This document shows, in pieces, positions 34,188 to 44,844 of a stretch of DNA of 64,000 nt. The notes beneath the pieces are model-generated. The model was not told the origin of the DNA. It searched no databases and worked only from the letters and a program-made list of their open reading frames with translations. Each line of letters begins with the position of its first letter. Positions within the stretch are counted from its first letter, which is position 1. Source of the DNA: Dehalococcoidia bacterium (GTDB lineage Bacteria; Chloroflexota; Dehalococcoidia; Tepidiformales; Tepidiformaceae); NCBI GenBank assembly GCA_020853755.1, contig JADYYG010000008.1, positions 95,456-159,455 on the forward strand, read 5' to 3'. Both the position numbers and the translations under genes were made by a program.

Positions 34188-35768
34188 ATGGTTCGGTCCC
34201 TTCTCCACCCGCGCACCAAACGAGAGGCTGGACAGGCTTTGCCCATGTTCGCCTTAATGGTGTTTATCATCCTGGGCTTCTGCGCGATGAGCATCGACGT
34301 TGGCCGCTATGTGTGGGCCCGGACGTCGATGCAGGCTGGCGTTGACGCTGCCGCCATCGCCGCGGCGCAGGATATGCCCGACTGGGCGGCCGCCCAGAAC
34401 ACCGCAGCAACCTATTGGACCGACAACTCGGGCTTCATTCAGAGCCAGGGCACGAACGTCCAGTTCAGCGTGACCCAGGTCCCCGGAAACAAGCGTATCC
34501 GCGTCGAAGGGGACGCAGACATTCCCACCTGGTTCGCGAAGTTCTTCGGCGTACCGCAATGGCATGTCTCGGCCAGCGGCGACGCGGAAGCGCAGGTGCT
34601 CGATATCGCCGTCGTTCTCGACATTTCGGGATCCATGTGCAAGCACCCGGCGCTCCCGAGCTTCCTCGAGATCGAGAGTGGGAACGCCCTGATGAGTCCC
34701 GGGCGGCTGACGCCGTACACCCCTGGCGGAGTTTCGCCCGCGTACCAGTTCCCGGTGCTGGCCGCGCCGATTTCGGCGCCGACGGGTTCGAGTATCACGA
34801 TCACGTTGAACGACGTGCGCATGTTCGCAAGCACGAACGCGACGGCGAACCAGCGGAACTTCGGCAGCAACTGGAACAGTTCGACACCGTACTGGCAGCG
34901 CACGTTCAGTTCGGGCGGCACGGTACGGTCGGGGATGATCCTTATTAAGAACAGCAGCGGGAACGGCTATGAGATCTTCAAGATCACGGCTGTGAACGTC
35001 GCATCGAACACGTTGACGGTCACGCGCGCACAATCGGCGCCGGGGTACGGGTTCACGCCGCCGCAATCGGCGCACTCATCCGGCGCAGAGATCTGGGCAA
35101 ACCGCTACACCGGCCCGAACGGGTCGGACTACTGCGACGCCGTGTCGAAGTACAAGGCCTCATCGAGCGTGAACGGGCCGCACGAGCCGTTCGACTCCGC
35201 TGTCAACAGCGCGAAGTACTTCATCAGCCTGTTCAACCCGTCATACGACAAGATCGGCCTGGCCACCTTCTCGAGCGATGGGGCGATCCGGCAGAACCTG
35301 ACAAACAGCTTCTCCTCGGTCGACAGTTCGATCGACAACGTCTTCTATCCGGCGGGGTCGACGAACATCGCTCACGGCATTGCCCGGGGGAGGGCGATCC
35401 TCGATGGATCCGGGAAGCGAGCAAACGCGGTGAGGGTGATGGTCGTCCTCACCGACGGTATCCCGAACCAATACTGTACGAACGGCTACGAGAGTTCTTC
35501 GTGCAGCAACGGTTCGACAAGCGACCCGAGTTCCTGCCCCGCGCCTTCGAACACTTCGATTGCGGCGGCCATCAACCAGGCGGCGGTGGCGAAGGCAGGG
35601 GATATCACGGTCTACACGATCGGCCTTGGAGCCGGCGTGCTGGACTGCATCCTCACCGACATCGCCACGGCCGGCGGCGGCGCTTACTACAAAGCGCCGA
35701 GCCCGGCAGACCTCGACGACGCCTTCAAGGCGATCGCCGAGCGGACCCACATCGCCCTGGTGAAGTAG
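34188..35768 (+). CDS. TadG-like protein with von Willebrand factor A domain
   Basis: The 526-residue protein begins with a TadG/TadE-type N-terminus (GQALPMFALMVFIILGF, about residues 15-37). It then carries a VWA domain whose MIDAS is DISGSM (D145, S147, S149), with later VMVVLTDGIPN. Between the first strand and the rest of the VWA fold there is an insertion of about 150 residues rich in Ser, Asn and Thr. Such proteins sit outside the membrane and may act at the pilus tip or as adhesins. A strong hairpin follows at 35795-35855. Confidence 0.88.
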   Translation: MVRSLLHPRTKREAGQALPMFALMVFIILGFCAMSIDVGRYVWARTSMQAGVDAAAIAAAQDMPDWAAAQNTAATYWTDNSGFIQSQGTNVQFSVTQVPGNKRIRVEGDADIPTWFAKFFGVPQWHVSASGDAEAQVLDIAVVLDISGSMCKHPALPSFLEIESGNALMSPGRLTPYTPGGVSPAYQFPVLAAPISAPTGSSITITLNDVRMFASTNATANQRNFGSNWNSSTPYWQRTFSSGGTVRSGMILIKNSSGNGYEIFKITAVNVASNTLTVTRAQSAPGYGFTPPQSAHSSGAEIWANRYTGPNGSDYCDAVSKYKASSSVNGPHEPFDSAVNSAKYFISLFNPSYDKIGLATFSSDGAIRQNLTNSFSSVDSSIDNVFYPAGSTNIAHGIARGRAILDGSGKRANAVRVMVVLTDGIPNQYCTNGYESSSCSNGSTSDPSSCPAPSNTSIAAAINQAAVAKAGDITVYTIGLGAGVLDCILTDIATAGGGAYYKAPSPADLDDAFKAIAERTHIALVK

Positions 35769-35794
35769 CCCTTCGCCGACGAGCAGAACCAGCG

Positions 35795-35855
35795 CAGAAA
35801 ACCGGATCCCCGCCCCGTCCTTTTCGGACCGTCAAGGCGGGGATTCGGTTTTCTG
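35795..35855 (+). terminator. Long hairpin terminator after the VWA gene
   Basis: CAGAAAACCGGATCCCCGCC (35795-35814) pairs over 20 bases, with one G-T pair, with GGCGGGGATTCGGTTTTCTG (35836-35855). The loop contains a smaller GTCC/GGAC hairpin. It lies in the 163-base gap before cpaB and probably separates the pilin/pseudopilin transcript from the assembly operon. Confidence 0.65.
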
Positions 35856-35931
35856 GCAACAGGGGTTTACCCGGCCTGTAGGAACCCGGTTAGACCGCCG
35901 ATATAGGAAGGGAAAGGGGAGGAGCAGCACT

Positions 35932-36828
35932 GTGAACCGAACAATCGCGGCAGCTTCCAGCAATTCTTCTCGAAACCGTGGGGTCCTTCTACTGGCCGCG
36001 GTTTTCGGCATCCTGAGCGCAATGCTCATGTTCGCCTTCCTCAGTTCGAGGGGCGGCGGTGACGGCATCAGCCAGAAACTCGCCGAAGGCGAAGGGGCGC
36101 AGACCGTCGTCGTCGTGGCGAAGAACGTCAACGTGGGCGACAAGATCACGGCTGACATGCTGGCCACTAAGACCATCCCGGCGACGGCACTCGTCGACGG
36201 CTGGATCAAGGACAGCGATGCCCAGACGCTGGTCGGCCAGGTTGCCGTCGCGCCGCTGTACGCGGGCGAGCAGCTCATCAACTCGAAGCTCAGCAGCTTT
36301 GCCAACCAGAACACGCTGACCTGGAAGATCCCGGACGGCATGCGCGCCCTCTCGCTGATGGTGCCGCACGAGGCGTGGATCGCGGGCGGCCTCCCGCAGC
36401 CGGGGGACCGCGTCGACATCCTCGGGATCACGGCGTACGAAGTAACCGACCCGCTGACCGGCCAGGCCAAGCCCGACCTCGTGGGCGGATATATCGCCCA
36501 GGACGTCGAAGTCCTCGCCGTCGCCCAGAGCGTCGTGAAGACGGTGCCGAAGGTGGCTGACAGCAAGGACGGGAACGGCGGCGCGGCGGTCAGCACGAAC
36601 CCGGCCAGCCAGGCAATCAGCCCGGACCAGGCGGACGCGACCTACGAGAAGGCTATCTCGATCACGATTGCCCTGCCGCCGGACCTGGTGGCCAAGGTAG
36701 CGATGATCGACGCGATGAAGGACGACGAAGGGCAATACCGAATCCTGCCGCGCCAGAAGGGCGATGCGGACCCGATTTCGGGCAAGACCGTCTACTCCTT
36801 CGAAGACATTTTCCCGGTGAAGAAGTAG
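35932..36828 (+). CDS. cpaB: Flp pilus assembly protein CpaB
   Basis: The 298-residue protein starts at a GTG with GGAGGAG upstream. It has an N-terminal membrane anchor (GVLLLAAVFGILSAMLMFAF), a SAF domain (VVVAKNVNVGDKITADML through AGEQLINSKL, about residues 57-122) and the RcpC/CpaB C-terminal part. CpaB family proteins support the Tad secretion channel in the envelope. This host lacks a visible CpaC secretin in the locus, as expected for a monoderm. Confidence 0.9.
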   Translation: MNRTIAAASSNSSRNRGVLLLAAVFGILSAMLMFAFLSSRGGGDGISQKLAEGEGAQTVVVVAKNVNVGDKITADMLATKTIPATALVDGWIKDSDAQTLVGQVAVAPLYAGEQLINSKLSSFANQNTLTWKIPDGMRALSLMVPHEAWIAGGLPQPGDRVDILGITAYEVTDPLTGQAKPDLVGGYIAQDVEVLAVAQSVVKTVPKVADSKDGNGGAAVSTNPASQAISPDQADATYEKAISITIALPPDLVAKVAMIDAMKDDEGQYRILPRQKGDADPISGKTVYSFEDIFPVKK

Positions 36829-36848
36829 CCGGGCTGAGAACAACCACG

Positions 36849-36873
36849 GGCGGCCTCTGAGGAAGGGGCCGCC
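36849..36873 (+). terminator. Short hairpin between cpaB and cpaE
   Basis: GGCGGCC (36849-36855) and GGCCGCC (36867-36873) form a 7-bp stem without a U-tract. It may be an RNA-stability or weak attenuation element in the 102-base gap. Confidence 0.3.
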
Positions 36874-36930
36874 TCAATCGAGCACGGGCGCCCGGCGGTC
36901 TCCGGGGGCGACAACGGTGGAGGAACAAGG

Positions 36931-38148
36931 ATGGCACGGGTACCGCAACTGATTGTTGTTGATCCGGACCGCGAGAGTTCGGCGGAGATGGCGAAGACGC
37001 TTTCGATGCAGGGCTTCCAGGTGCTGGCGACGGCCGGCTACGGCGTCGAGGCGTTCACGCTCTGCTTCCAGATGCGGCCCGACCTCGTGTTGATGCGCAT
37101 TGAGGAGCCACTGGTCCGCCCGGTGCAGACCCTCTCGCGCATTAACGACGGCCTGCCGGATCTCCCCATCATCGTCTTCTCCACAGAGGCGAACATCCGG
37201 CTCATGCGCCAGTCGATGGTCGGCGGCGCATCGGATTATCTCCAGGAGCCGTACACCTCGGAGGAGCTCGAATCCTCGATCATGCGCGTGCTCGAAAAGA
37301 AGGAGCGCGAGGGCATGCGGCGGCGGGGCGAACTGGCCGACCCGGTGGCCCAGGGGACGATCATTACCGTGTTCGGCGCCAAGGGAGGCATTGGCAAGAC
37401 CACCATCGCCTCCAACCTTGCAGTCGCGCTTGCCACCGAAGCGCACCAGACTGTCGCCCTCGTTGACATGGACACGCGCTTCGGCGACGTCGCCATCACC
37501 ATGGACATCCCGGTCGAGCGTTCGATTGCGGACCTCGCCCGGAACCTCGACAACGTCGACCGCAACTCGCTGCGGGACTACCTGGTCCAGCACGAGTCGG
37601 GTGTCCGCATCCTGCCGGCGCCGACGCGCCCCAGTGACTGGCGGAACCTGAGCTCGCACCATATCCGGGACGTCGTCGATGTGCTTTCGCAAACACACGA
37701 CTTCGTGATCCTGGACACGCCGGGCACGTTCAACGAAATCGTGGCAGCGGCGATCGAAGTGGGCACCATGATCCTGCTTATCACCACGCTGGACATGGCA
37801 AGCATCAAGGACACAGTCCTGGCACTCGAGATGCTGCACGAACGGTTCGGGAACGACGACGAGCGGATCAAGGTTGTCCTGAACCGCGCGGGCGTCGATA
37901 CCGGCGTTCGGGAGAAGGACGTCGAGCGGACGCTGGACACAGAGTTGTGGTGGAAGATCCCGCAGGACAACGAAGTGGTGAAGGCCGCCCAGCTGGGCCG
38001 GCCAATCGTCCTGAGCCGGCCGAACAGCCGCGTCGCAGGGGAGATCAAAGAGATCGCACGCGCCCTCGCCGGCATCCGGCAGCGCGCCAAGGCGAAGGGC
38101 AAGAGTGGCGGGTTCAGCCTGGGCCGCCTTTTCAAGAAGAGCGCTTAG
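36931..38148 (+). CDS. cpaE: CpaE/TadZ-like pilus localisation ATPase with pseudo-receiver domain
   Basis: The 405-residue protein combines an N-terminal response-regulator-like domain (1-125) with a MinD/ParA-type ATPase (about 140-390). The deviant Walker A is FGAKGGIGKTT (residues 148-158), and VDMDTRFGDVAI and FVILDTPG follow. In the receiver domain the phospho-acceptor position reads PDLVLMRIEEP, with Arg56 instead of Asp, so it cannot be phosphorylated in the usual way. TadZ/CpaE positions the Tad machine in the cell. Confidence 0.92.
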   Translation: MARVPQLIVVDPDRESSAEMAKTLSMQGFQVLATAGYGVEAFTLCFQMRPDLVLMRIEEPLVRPVQTLSRINDGLPDLPIIVFSTEANIRLMRQSMVGGASDYLQEPYTSEELESSIMRVLEKKEREGMRRRGELADPVAQGTIITVFGAKGGIGKTTIASNLAVALATEAHQTVALVDMDTRFGDVAITMDIPVERSIADLARNLDNVDRNSLRDYLVQHESGVRILPAPTRPSDWRNLSSHHIRDVVDVLSQTHDFVILDTPGTFNEIVAAAIEVGTMILLITTLDMASIKDTVLALEMLHERFGNDDERIKVVLNRAGVDTGVREKDVERTLDTELWWKIPQDNEVVKAAQLGRPIVLSRPNSRVAGEIKEIARALAGIRQRAKAKGKSGGFSLGRLFKKSA

Positions 38149-38168
38149 GGCACGCGAGGTAAGACGAA

Positions 38169-39827
<1,659 letters not shown>

Positions 39828-39831
39828 GCAG

Positions 39832-40785
39832 ATGTTGATGATCCTCGCCGCCCTATGCGCAGGCGCGTTCGCAACCACGGGAGTGCTGTGGTTCGCGGGC
39901 GCGGGCGCCGCCAACGTGCAGGCTGCCGCCCGCCTGAACCGGCTGAAAGAAGCCGAGGCAGCGCTGCCCACCGACACGAAGATCAGCTTCCGCCGCCGCG
40001 GCGCCGTGAGCCTGGCCGGTATCACCGTGCTTTCGGGCAACCTCGCCGGGAACTGGGGGAAAGACCTCGAACGAGCCGGGCTGACGATTAACGCAAAGGA
40101 GTACCTGTTCATCCGCATCGCGGTTGGGCTGATGCTCTCCGTGGTTGGGATGATGTTCTCGCCGATCCCGATCCTGGCGGTGGTCGGACTCCCGCTCGGG
40201 TTCCTCGCTACCGGCTTCTGGCTGAAGCGGAAAAAGGCCAGCCGCCTCCACAAGATGGAGAGCCAGCTGGTCGAACTTCTGCAGATGCTTTCGAGCGGCC
40301 TGCGCGCTGGCTTCGGCCTGCTCCAGGCGCTCGAAGCGGCGGCTGAGCAGACACCCGCGCCACTCCAGCTCGAAATCCGGCGAACCCTCCGCGATACGGC
40401 GATGGGCGCAAGCGTGGAGCAGGCGCTGACCTCGCTCAACGAACGCGTCGGGAGCCCGGACTTCGACATCGTGATCACGGCCATCCTCATCCAGCGTTCG
40501 GTCGGCGGTAACCTCGCCGAAATCCTGGACAACGTGGCGCACACGATGCGGGAACGGGAGCGCATCCGGGGCGAGATTCGCACGCTGACCTCGCAGCAGC
40601 GGATGACGGGCTATGTGATCGGCGGCATCCCGATCGGGCTGCTGATGATCTTCTTTGTCATCAGCCCGGAGTTCACGAGCCTGCTCTTCACGGACAAGCT
40701 CGGGCGCATGCTGCTGATGGGCGCCGCCGTTTCAGAGACCCTCGGGTTCCTGGTCATCCAAAAAATCGTGAACATCGAGATCTAA
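39832..40785 (+). CDS. tadB: Tad inner-membrane platform protein TadB
   Basis: The 317-residue protein has two N-proximal membrane segments, a cytoplasmic type II secretion F domain (LVELLQMLSSGLRAGFGLLQALE ... LIQRSVGGNLAEILDNVAHTMRER) and two C-terminal membrane helices. With TadC it forms the platform on which CpaF acts. The ATG lies four bases after cpaF. Confidence 0.92.
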   Translation: MLMILAALCAGAFATTGVLWFAGAGAANVQAAARLNRLKEAEAALPTDTKISFRRRGAVSLAGITVLSGNLAGNWGKDLERAGLTINAKEYLFIRIAVGLMLSVVGMMFSPIPILAVVGLPLGFLATGFWLKRKKASRLHKMESQLVELLQMLSSGLRAGFGLLQALEAAAEQTPAPLQLEIRRTLRDTAMGASVEQALTSLNERVGSPDFDIVITAILIQRSVGGNLAEILDNVAHTMRERERIRGEIRTLTSQQRMTGYVIGGIPIGLLMIFFVISPEFTSLLFTDKLGRMLLMGAAVSETLGFLVIQKIVNIEI

Positions 40786-40786
40786 A

Positions 40787-41692
40787 ATGCCATTTCTCAT
40801 TGCCATCTCAACGTTCGTAACAGTCACGCTGATGGTGTACGGCTTGCTCCACAAGTCCGTCGCCGGAGGCGCGATGGATATGCGGCTTGGCGGCCTGCGC
40901 TACACGCGCCCGGCCAAAGAGGCGCTGCCGGACCCCGAAGCCGCCTTCAGCCAGCGCGTCTTGCGGCCGATGGTCCGCATGCTCTCGGCAAAGGCAAACG
41001 GCGTGCTGCCTTCGAACATGTCCGAGCGGCTGGAGAAGGCGCTCGTCCAGGGCGGGATGAAGATCAAGCCGGGTCAGTTGCTCCTGATCGTGGCATTCAC
41101 GACTGGCGTGCTGCCGTCGCTGATGACGCTGTACATGTTCAGCGTGGGCCAGCCATTCAAGATCGTCGCCGGGACGTTCGGCGTGATGACGGCGCTGGGC
41201 GTGTATGGGCCGCGGATCATGATCCTCGGGCGGATCAACCGCCGGAAGAAGGAGATCTGGCGATCACTGCCGGACGCCTTCGACCTCATCACGGCATCGG
41301 TCGAGGCCGGCCTCGGCATCGATGCGGCATTCACTAGGGTGATCGAGAAAGTGCACGGACCGTTCGCCGAAGAGCTGACGCGGACGATGCGCGAGATCCA
41401 GATGGGCCGCGCGCGGCGGGACGCCTTCATCGACATGGCGGAGCGCACCGGCGTCGATGAACTGAGGCAACTGATCAATGCGGTCGTCCAGGCTGAGGCG
41501 ATGGGCATCAGCATCGGCGGTGTCATTCGCGTCCAGACCGGCGTGATCCGGACGAAGCGCCGCCAGAAGGCGGAGGAGCAGGCGTTCAAGGCGCCGATCA
41601 AGATGGTGTTCCCGCTCGTCTTCTTCATCTTCCCGGCGATCATGATCGTCATCGGCGGCCCGGCCGTCATCCAGCTCAAGAACAACCTCTGA
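40787..41692 (+). CDS. tadC: Tad inner-membrane platform protein TadC
   Basis: The 301-residue paralogue of TadB begins one base after the tadB stop. Its type II secretion F domain is visible in IWRSLPDAFDLITASVEAGLGIDAAF and LINAVVQAEAMGISIGGVIRVQT, followed by the usual KRRQKAEEQAFKAPIKMVFPLVFFIFPAIM segment. It is the last plus-strand gene of the Tad operon and is followed by a clear terminator. Confidence 0.93.
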   Translation: MPFLIAISTFVTVTLMVYGLLHKSVAGGAMDMRLGGLRYTRPAKEALPDPEAAFSQRVLRPMVRMLSAKANGVLPSNMSERLEKALVQGGMKIKPGQLLLIVAFTTGVLPSLMTLYMFSVGQPFKIVAGTFGVMTALGVYGPRIMILGRINRRKKEIWRSLPDAFDLITASVEAGLGIDAAFTRVIEKVHGPFAEELTRTMREIQMGRARRDAFIDMAERTGVDELRQLINAVVQAEAMGISIGGVIRVQTGVIRTKRRQKAEEQAFKAPIKMVFPLVFFIFPAIMIVIGGPAVIQLKNNL

Positions 41693-41719
41693 CCATTCAG
41701 CAGGTGGCGGGACGAATGC

Positions 41720-41744
41720 GGGCGCTCGAACGAGCGCCCGTTTT
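41720..41744 (+). terminator. Intrinsic terminator of the Tad operon
   Basis: GGGCGCTC (41720-41727), a GAAC loop and GAGCGCCC (41732-41739) are followed by GTTTTCGTT. It ends the plus-strand Tad transcript just before the convergent prepilin peptidase gene. Confidence 0.85.
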
Positions 41745-41750
41745 CGTTGC

Positions 41751-42380
41751 TCAGGCGAGGGACGGGAAGAGAAGGACAGCGGCGGCGCCGATGGCGAGGT
41801 AGGGGCCATAGGCGAAGGTGCGCTTCCGGCCGTAGCGAACCATGAGTGGAAGGGCGACGATGCCGCCAAGGATGAACCCGTAGAGCAGCGCGGGGAGCAG
41901 CCCGCGCCAGCCAAGCAGCAGGCCCATGAGGACTATCAGCTTGAGGTCGCCGCCGCCGAACCGCATGAAGCCGAGTGCGGCCGCGACAGCGACTGCGGCC
42001 CCCGCGCCGATCGCTATCTCGGCAATGGTGCGGTCGGGCCAGGCCCAGCACAGGGCGATGGCGGCGGCCGCCGCCGGGTAGGTAACCAGGTTCGGGATAC
42101 GCCGCCTATCGAAGTCGGTGCTGGCGAGGGTCACAAGAACGAGCAGGAACCCCGCCGTCATTGCGGCGACGAACCCGCCGTAGCCGCCGGGGCGGAAGGC
42201 GAGAGCAAGAGCAGCCGCACCCGCGACCGTGTCGAACGCCTGGAGCGCGAGGCGCTTCCGGCCAAAGGCGGGGGTCGCGCGGAACTCGGGTTCGCTGTAG
42301 AGACGGTGCTGCCGGAGCGGCAGAGAGGCGCCAAAACCTGCGCCGAGGAGACCGGAAACCGCCATGACGAGGGCATCCAT
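41751..42380 (-). CDS. Type IV prepilin peptidase (A24 family, TadV/CpaA-like)
   Basis: The 209-residue polytopic membrane protein has the two catalytic aspartates of A24 peptidases, in STDFDRRRIPNLVTY and RFGGGDLKLIVLMG. The N-terminal zinc-cysteine methylase domain of classical PilD is lacking, as in Flp prepilin peptidases. It should process Flp, TadE and the TadG-like protein. I start it at the ATG at 42380; an open frame continues to 42416. It is convergent with the Tad operon. Confidence 0.87.
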   Translation of the reverse strand: MDALVMAVSGLLGAGFGASLPLRQHRLYSEPEFRATPAFGRKRLALQAFDTVAGAAALALAFRPGGYGGFVAAMTAGFLLVLVTLASTDFDRRRIPNLVTYPAAAAAIALCWAWPDRTIAEIAIGAGAAVAVAAALGFMRFGGGDLKLIVLMGLLLGWRGLLPALLYGFILGGIVALPLMVRYGRKRTFAYGPYLAIGAAAVLLFPSLA

Positions 42381-42461
42381 GCGGCGGACTATCGGCGGCG
42401 GGCCCGCTAGCAGCAATCCGGGTGAACACGAATTCGCCGGCGCGAAACGGCTCGCGGCTGG

Positions 42462-42794
42462 CTACGTGGCTGCTTCTTCCGCGGCGAGTCGCTCCAGTTC
42501 GAGACGAAGTTCGGCGAGGCTTTCTGCCGCAAGTTCACGCGTCACGTCGCCGTCCTGGCGTGCGAACCAGTGCTGGGCGAGGCTTCGCACGCCGCCGGTG
42601 GCGCCCGAACCGGCGCCGGTGGCGCGAGAAAGCATCGGTGACACCGGCCGGCCGAGGTCGTCGAGGGTCTGTTCGCCGAGGAGGATGGCTATAGCGCTGA
42701 GGAGGTGCTCCGCGCGGACGTCGCGCTCACCCTTGAAGTTCGCGACGGCGGTCCCGGTTGTGAGGATATCGGTGAGCCTGAGGGAATCAGCCAC
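42462..42794 (-). CDS. Conserved-looking hypothetical protein
   Basis: The 110-residue acidic protein is of unknown family. Residues about 20-40 (FKGERDVRAEHLLSAIAILLGE) faintly resemble a Clp N-terminal repeat (AEHLL), and the C-terminus is a Leu/Glu/Ala helix. It lies nine bases downstream of the MarR gene on the same strand and could be co-transcribed. I cannot name a function. Confidence 0.5.
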   Translation of the reverse strand: MADSLRLTDILTTGTAVANFKGERDVRAEHLLSAIAILLGEQTLDDLGRPVSPMLSRATGAGSGATGGVRSLAQHWFARQDGDVTRELAAESLAELRLELERLAAEEAAT

Positions 42795-42803
42795 AGAGAC
42801 AGG

Positions 42804-43316
42804 TTAGCCGGGGTACCCCTGTTCTTCGAGGTCGCGTTCGCGGCGGGCGCGGCCGGAGAGGACGAACTTCTGGACGATGGCGGTGAACTGCTCGACTTCC
42901 GCTTCACTCATGCCCTCGAACAGCCCCGAGGTGTACTCGCGGATCTCATCCCGGAGGCTGTTCTGGACGTCGATACCCTTCGGTTCGAGCCAGATCTGGA
43001 TGGCGCGGCGGTCATAGGAGGCGACTTCGCGGCGGATGAACCCACCGCGTTCGAGCCGTTCGAGGAGGGCGGAAACGGACGGGCGGGTGACGTAGAGCCG
43101 GTCTGCCAGTTCCGCGTTGCTGAGCCCGCCCTGGTCGAACAGGTGACCGAGGAGGCGGAGTTGGGTGACCGTGAGGTTCTCGCGGTCCCAGATGCGGAGG
43201 CGGATGTAGTCCAGGAGGGCGCTGGCCTGGAAGAGGGCGGTCATGGCCTGCTCGAGCTTCGGGGAACGCACGGGTTTGGTCACGGTGGCAGCCTTTGGTG
43301 AACTTGGGAGCCGCAT
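42804..43316 (-). CDS. MarR-family transcriptional regulator
   Basis: The 170-residue protein has a winged helix (LTVTQLRLLGHLFDQGGLSNAELADRL, about 48-75), the recognition helix VTRPSVSALLERLE and the wing DRRAIQIWLE. MarR proteins repress divergent genes and respond to small aromatic or lipophilic ligands. It is divergent from the LLM flavin oxidoreductase at 43441. The gap contains the perfect inverted repeat CGTTAGC-N5-GCTAACG, a likely binding site. Confidence 0.9.
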   Translation of the reverse strand: MRLPSSPKAATVTKPVRSPKLEQAMTALFQASALLDYIRLRIWDRENLTVTQLRLLGHLFDQGGLSNAELADRLYVTRPSVSALLERLERGGFIRREVASYDRRAIQIWLEPKGIDVQNSLRDEIREYTSGLFEGMSEAEVEQFTAIVQKFVLSGRARRERDLEEQGYPG

Positions 43317-43381
43317 TTTCCTTGGCGGGTGGGTAACTATGCAATTGCTAAGCGGGAACTGTCACTATCCGTTATTGAGGC

Positions 43382-43414
43382 CGTTAGCGCCGGGCTAACG
43401 TTCTCTGGTAGACT
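43382..43414 (+). promoter_or_regulatory. Operator and extended -10 promoter of the LLM gene
   Basis: CGTTAGC (43382-43388) and GCTAACG (43394-43400) form a perfect inverted repeat with a 5-base centre. Six bases after GGCTAAC (43393-43399) comes TGGTAGACT (43406-43414), an extended -10 element. The MFS gene at 55278 has the same GGCTAAC-N6-TGGTAG arrangement. Confidence 0.6.
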
Positions 43415-43440
43415 CTCGACCAGCATAGGGAGGAACACGA

Positions 43441-44766
43441 ATGAAGTTCGGTATCTTCTACGAGCATCAATTGCCGCGCCCCTGGGACGATGGCCAGGAG
43501 CTGAAGCTCTTCCAGGATGCCCTTTCCCAGGTTGAGTTGGCCGATAAGCTCGGGATCGAGTTTGCATGGGAGGTGGAGCACCACTTCCTCGAGGAGTACA
43601 GCCACTCCTCGTGCCCGGAGGTCTTCCTCGCCGCTGCCAGCCAGCGGACGAAGAACATCCGGCTGGGGCACGGCATCAAGCTGATGCCGCCGAACTACAA
43701 CAGCCCGGCCCGCATCGCCGAAGAGATCGCCACGCTGGATCTTGTTTCGAACGGCCGGGTCGAGTTCGGCACCGGCGAATCGGCGAGCCGCGCGGAGCTG
43801 GAAGGGTTCAACATCAACCCGATGGAGCGCCGCGCGATGTGGCGCGAAACGGTGGAGCAGGTCGCGAACATGCTCGCGATGGACCCCTACCCGGGCTACC
43901 AGGGGAAGTACTTCTCGATGCCCGTCCGGAACGTGGTGCCGAAGCCGGTGCAGAAGCCGCATCCGCCGCTCTGGGTAGCGTGTTCGAACCGTGACACGAT
44001 CCACCTCGCGGCGCAGCTCGGCATCGGCGCGCTCACCTTCGCGTTCGTGGATCCCGCGGAAGCGAAGAAGTGGGTCGACGACTACTACGAGACGTTCAAG
44101 AACGAGTGTGTGCCGATCGGCCACACCGTGAACCCGAATGTCGCGATGGTGACGAGTTTCTCCTGCCACCCGGACGCTGCAGAGGCGTACAAGCGCGGGT
44201 TCGACGGCTTCAAGTTCTTCCAGTTCGGGCTTGGCCATCACTATGCGTTCGGCACGCACAAGCCTGGCCGGACCGACATCTGGAAGCAGTACGAAGCCGT
44301 GAAGGGCGCGATGGGCGACGAAGCGCTCGACTTCCTCGGCGGCGGCGGCGACGGTATCGGCACGCCGGACCAGTTGCGGGCGCACCTGCGCAAGTTCGCC
44401 GATGCGGGCGTCGACCAGACGGTGTTCATCCAGCAGGGCGGCAACAACCGGCACGAGGACATCTGCGATTCACTCGAACTGTTCGCGAAGGCCGTCAAGC
44501 CCGAGTTCACGGCCGAGATCGAGGGGCGCGAGAAGCGGAAGCAGGAAGAACTCGCGCCCTACATCGAGAAGGCGTTCCAGCGGAAGCAGTGGATGAAGGA
44601 ACTGACCGACGACGAGATCCCGACCTATCCCGCCTATGGCGCGATGGTCGCCCAGATCGACCCGTCGACGCTCGACGACACCGCGCGCACGCGCATGGAA
44701 CGGTGGGCGAAGATGCGCTCCGTCCTGAAGGAGATGGAGGACCAGGAGAAGGCCAGCGCCCGCTGA
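43441..44766 (+). CDS. LLM-class (luciferase-like) flavin-dependent oxidoreductase
   Basis: The 441-residue protein is a bacterial luciferase-like monooxygenase: FGIFYEHQLPRPW at the N-terminus, EHHFLEEYSHSSCPEVFLAAAS, GHGIKLMPPNYNSPARIAEEIATLDLVSNGRVEFGTGES, and the C-terminal GIGTPDQLRAHLRKF are typical. It uses reduced FMN and oxygen on an unidentified substrate. The last 70 residues are charged and longer than in minimal members. GGGAGG precedes the ATG. Expression is probably controlled by the divergent MarR regulator. Confidence 0.88.
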   Translation: MKFGIFYEHQLPRPWDDGQELKLFQDALSQVELADKLGIEFAWEVEHHFLEEYSHSSCPEVFLAAASQRTKNIRLGHGIKLMPPNYNSPARIAEEIATLDLVSNGRVEFGTGESASRAELEGFNINPMERRAMWRETVEQVANMLAMDPYPGYQGKYFSMPVRNVVPKPVQKPHPPLWVACSNRDTIHLAAQLGIGALTFAFVDPAEAKKWVDDYYETFKNECVPIGHTVNPNVAMVTSFSCHPDAAEAYKRGFDGFKFFQFGLGHHYAFGTHKPGRTDIWKQYEAVKGAMGDEALDFLGGGGDGIGTPDQLRAHLRKFADAGVDQTVFIQQGGNNRHEDICDSLELFAKAVKPEFTAEIEGREKRKQEELAPYIEKAFQRKQWMKELTDDEIPTYPAYGAMVAQIDPSTLDDTARTRMERWAKMRSVLKEMEDQEKASAR

Positions 44767-44790
44767 CCCCTGATCACTACGTTCATACAC

Positions 44791-44824
44791 AACAGGCCCC
44801 GGAGGATGCTCCGGGGCCTGTTGG
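44791..44824 (+). terminator. Terminator between the convergent LLM and ThDP genes
   Basis: AACAGGCCCCGGAG (44791-44804) and CTCCGGGGCCTGTT (44809-44822) form a perfect 14-bp stem with a GATG tetraloop. Flanking T and A residues make it work weakly in both directions. Confidence 0.85.
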
Positions 44825-44844
44825 TTTCACGGGACAGGTTCGGC

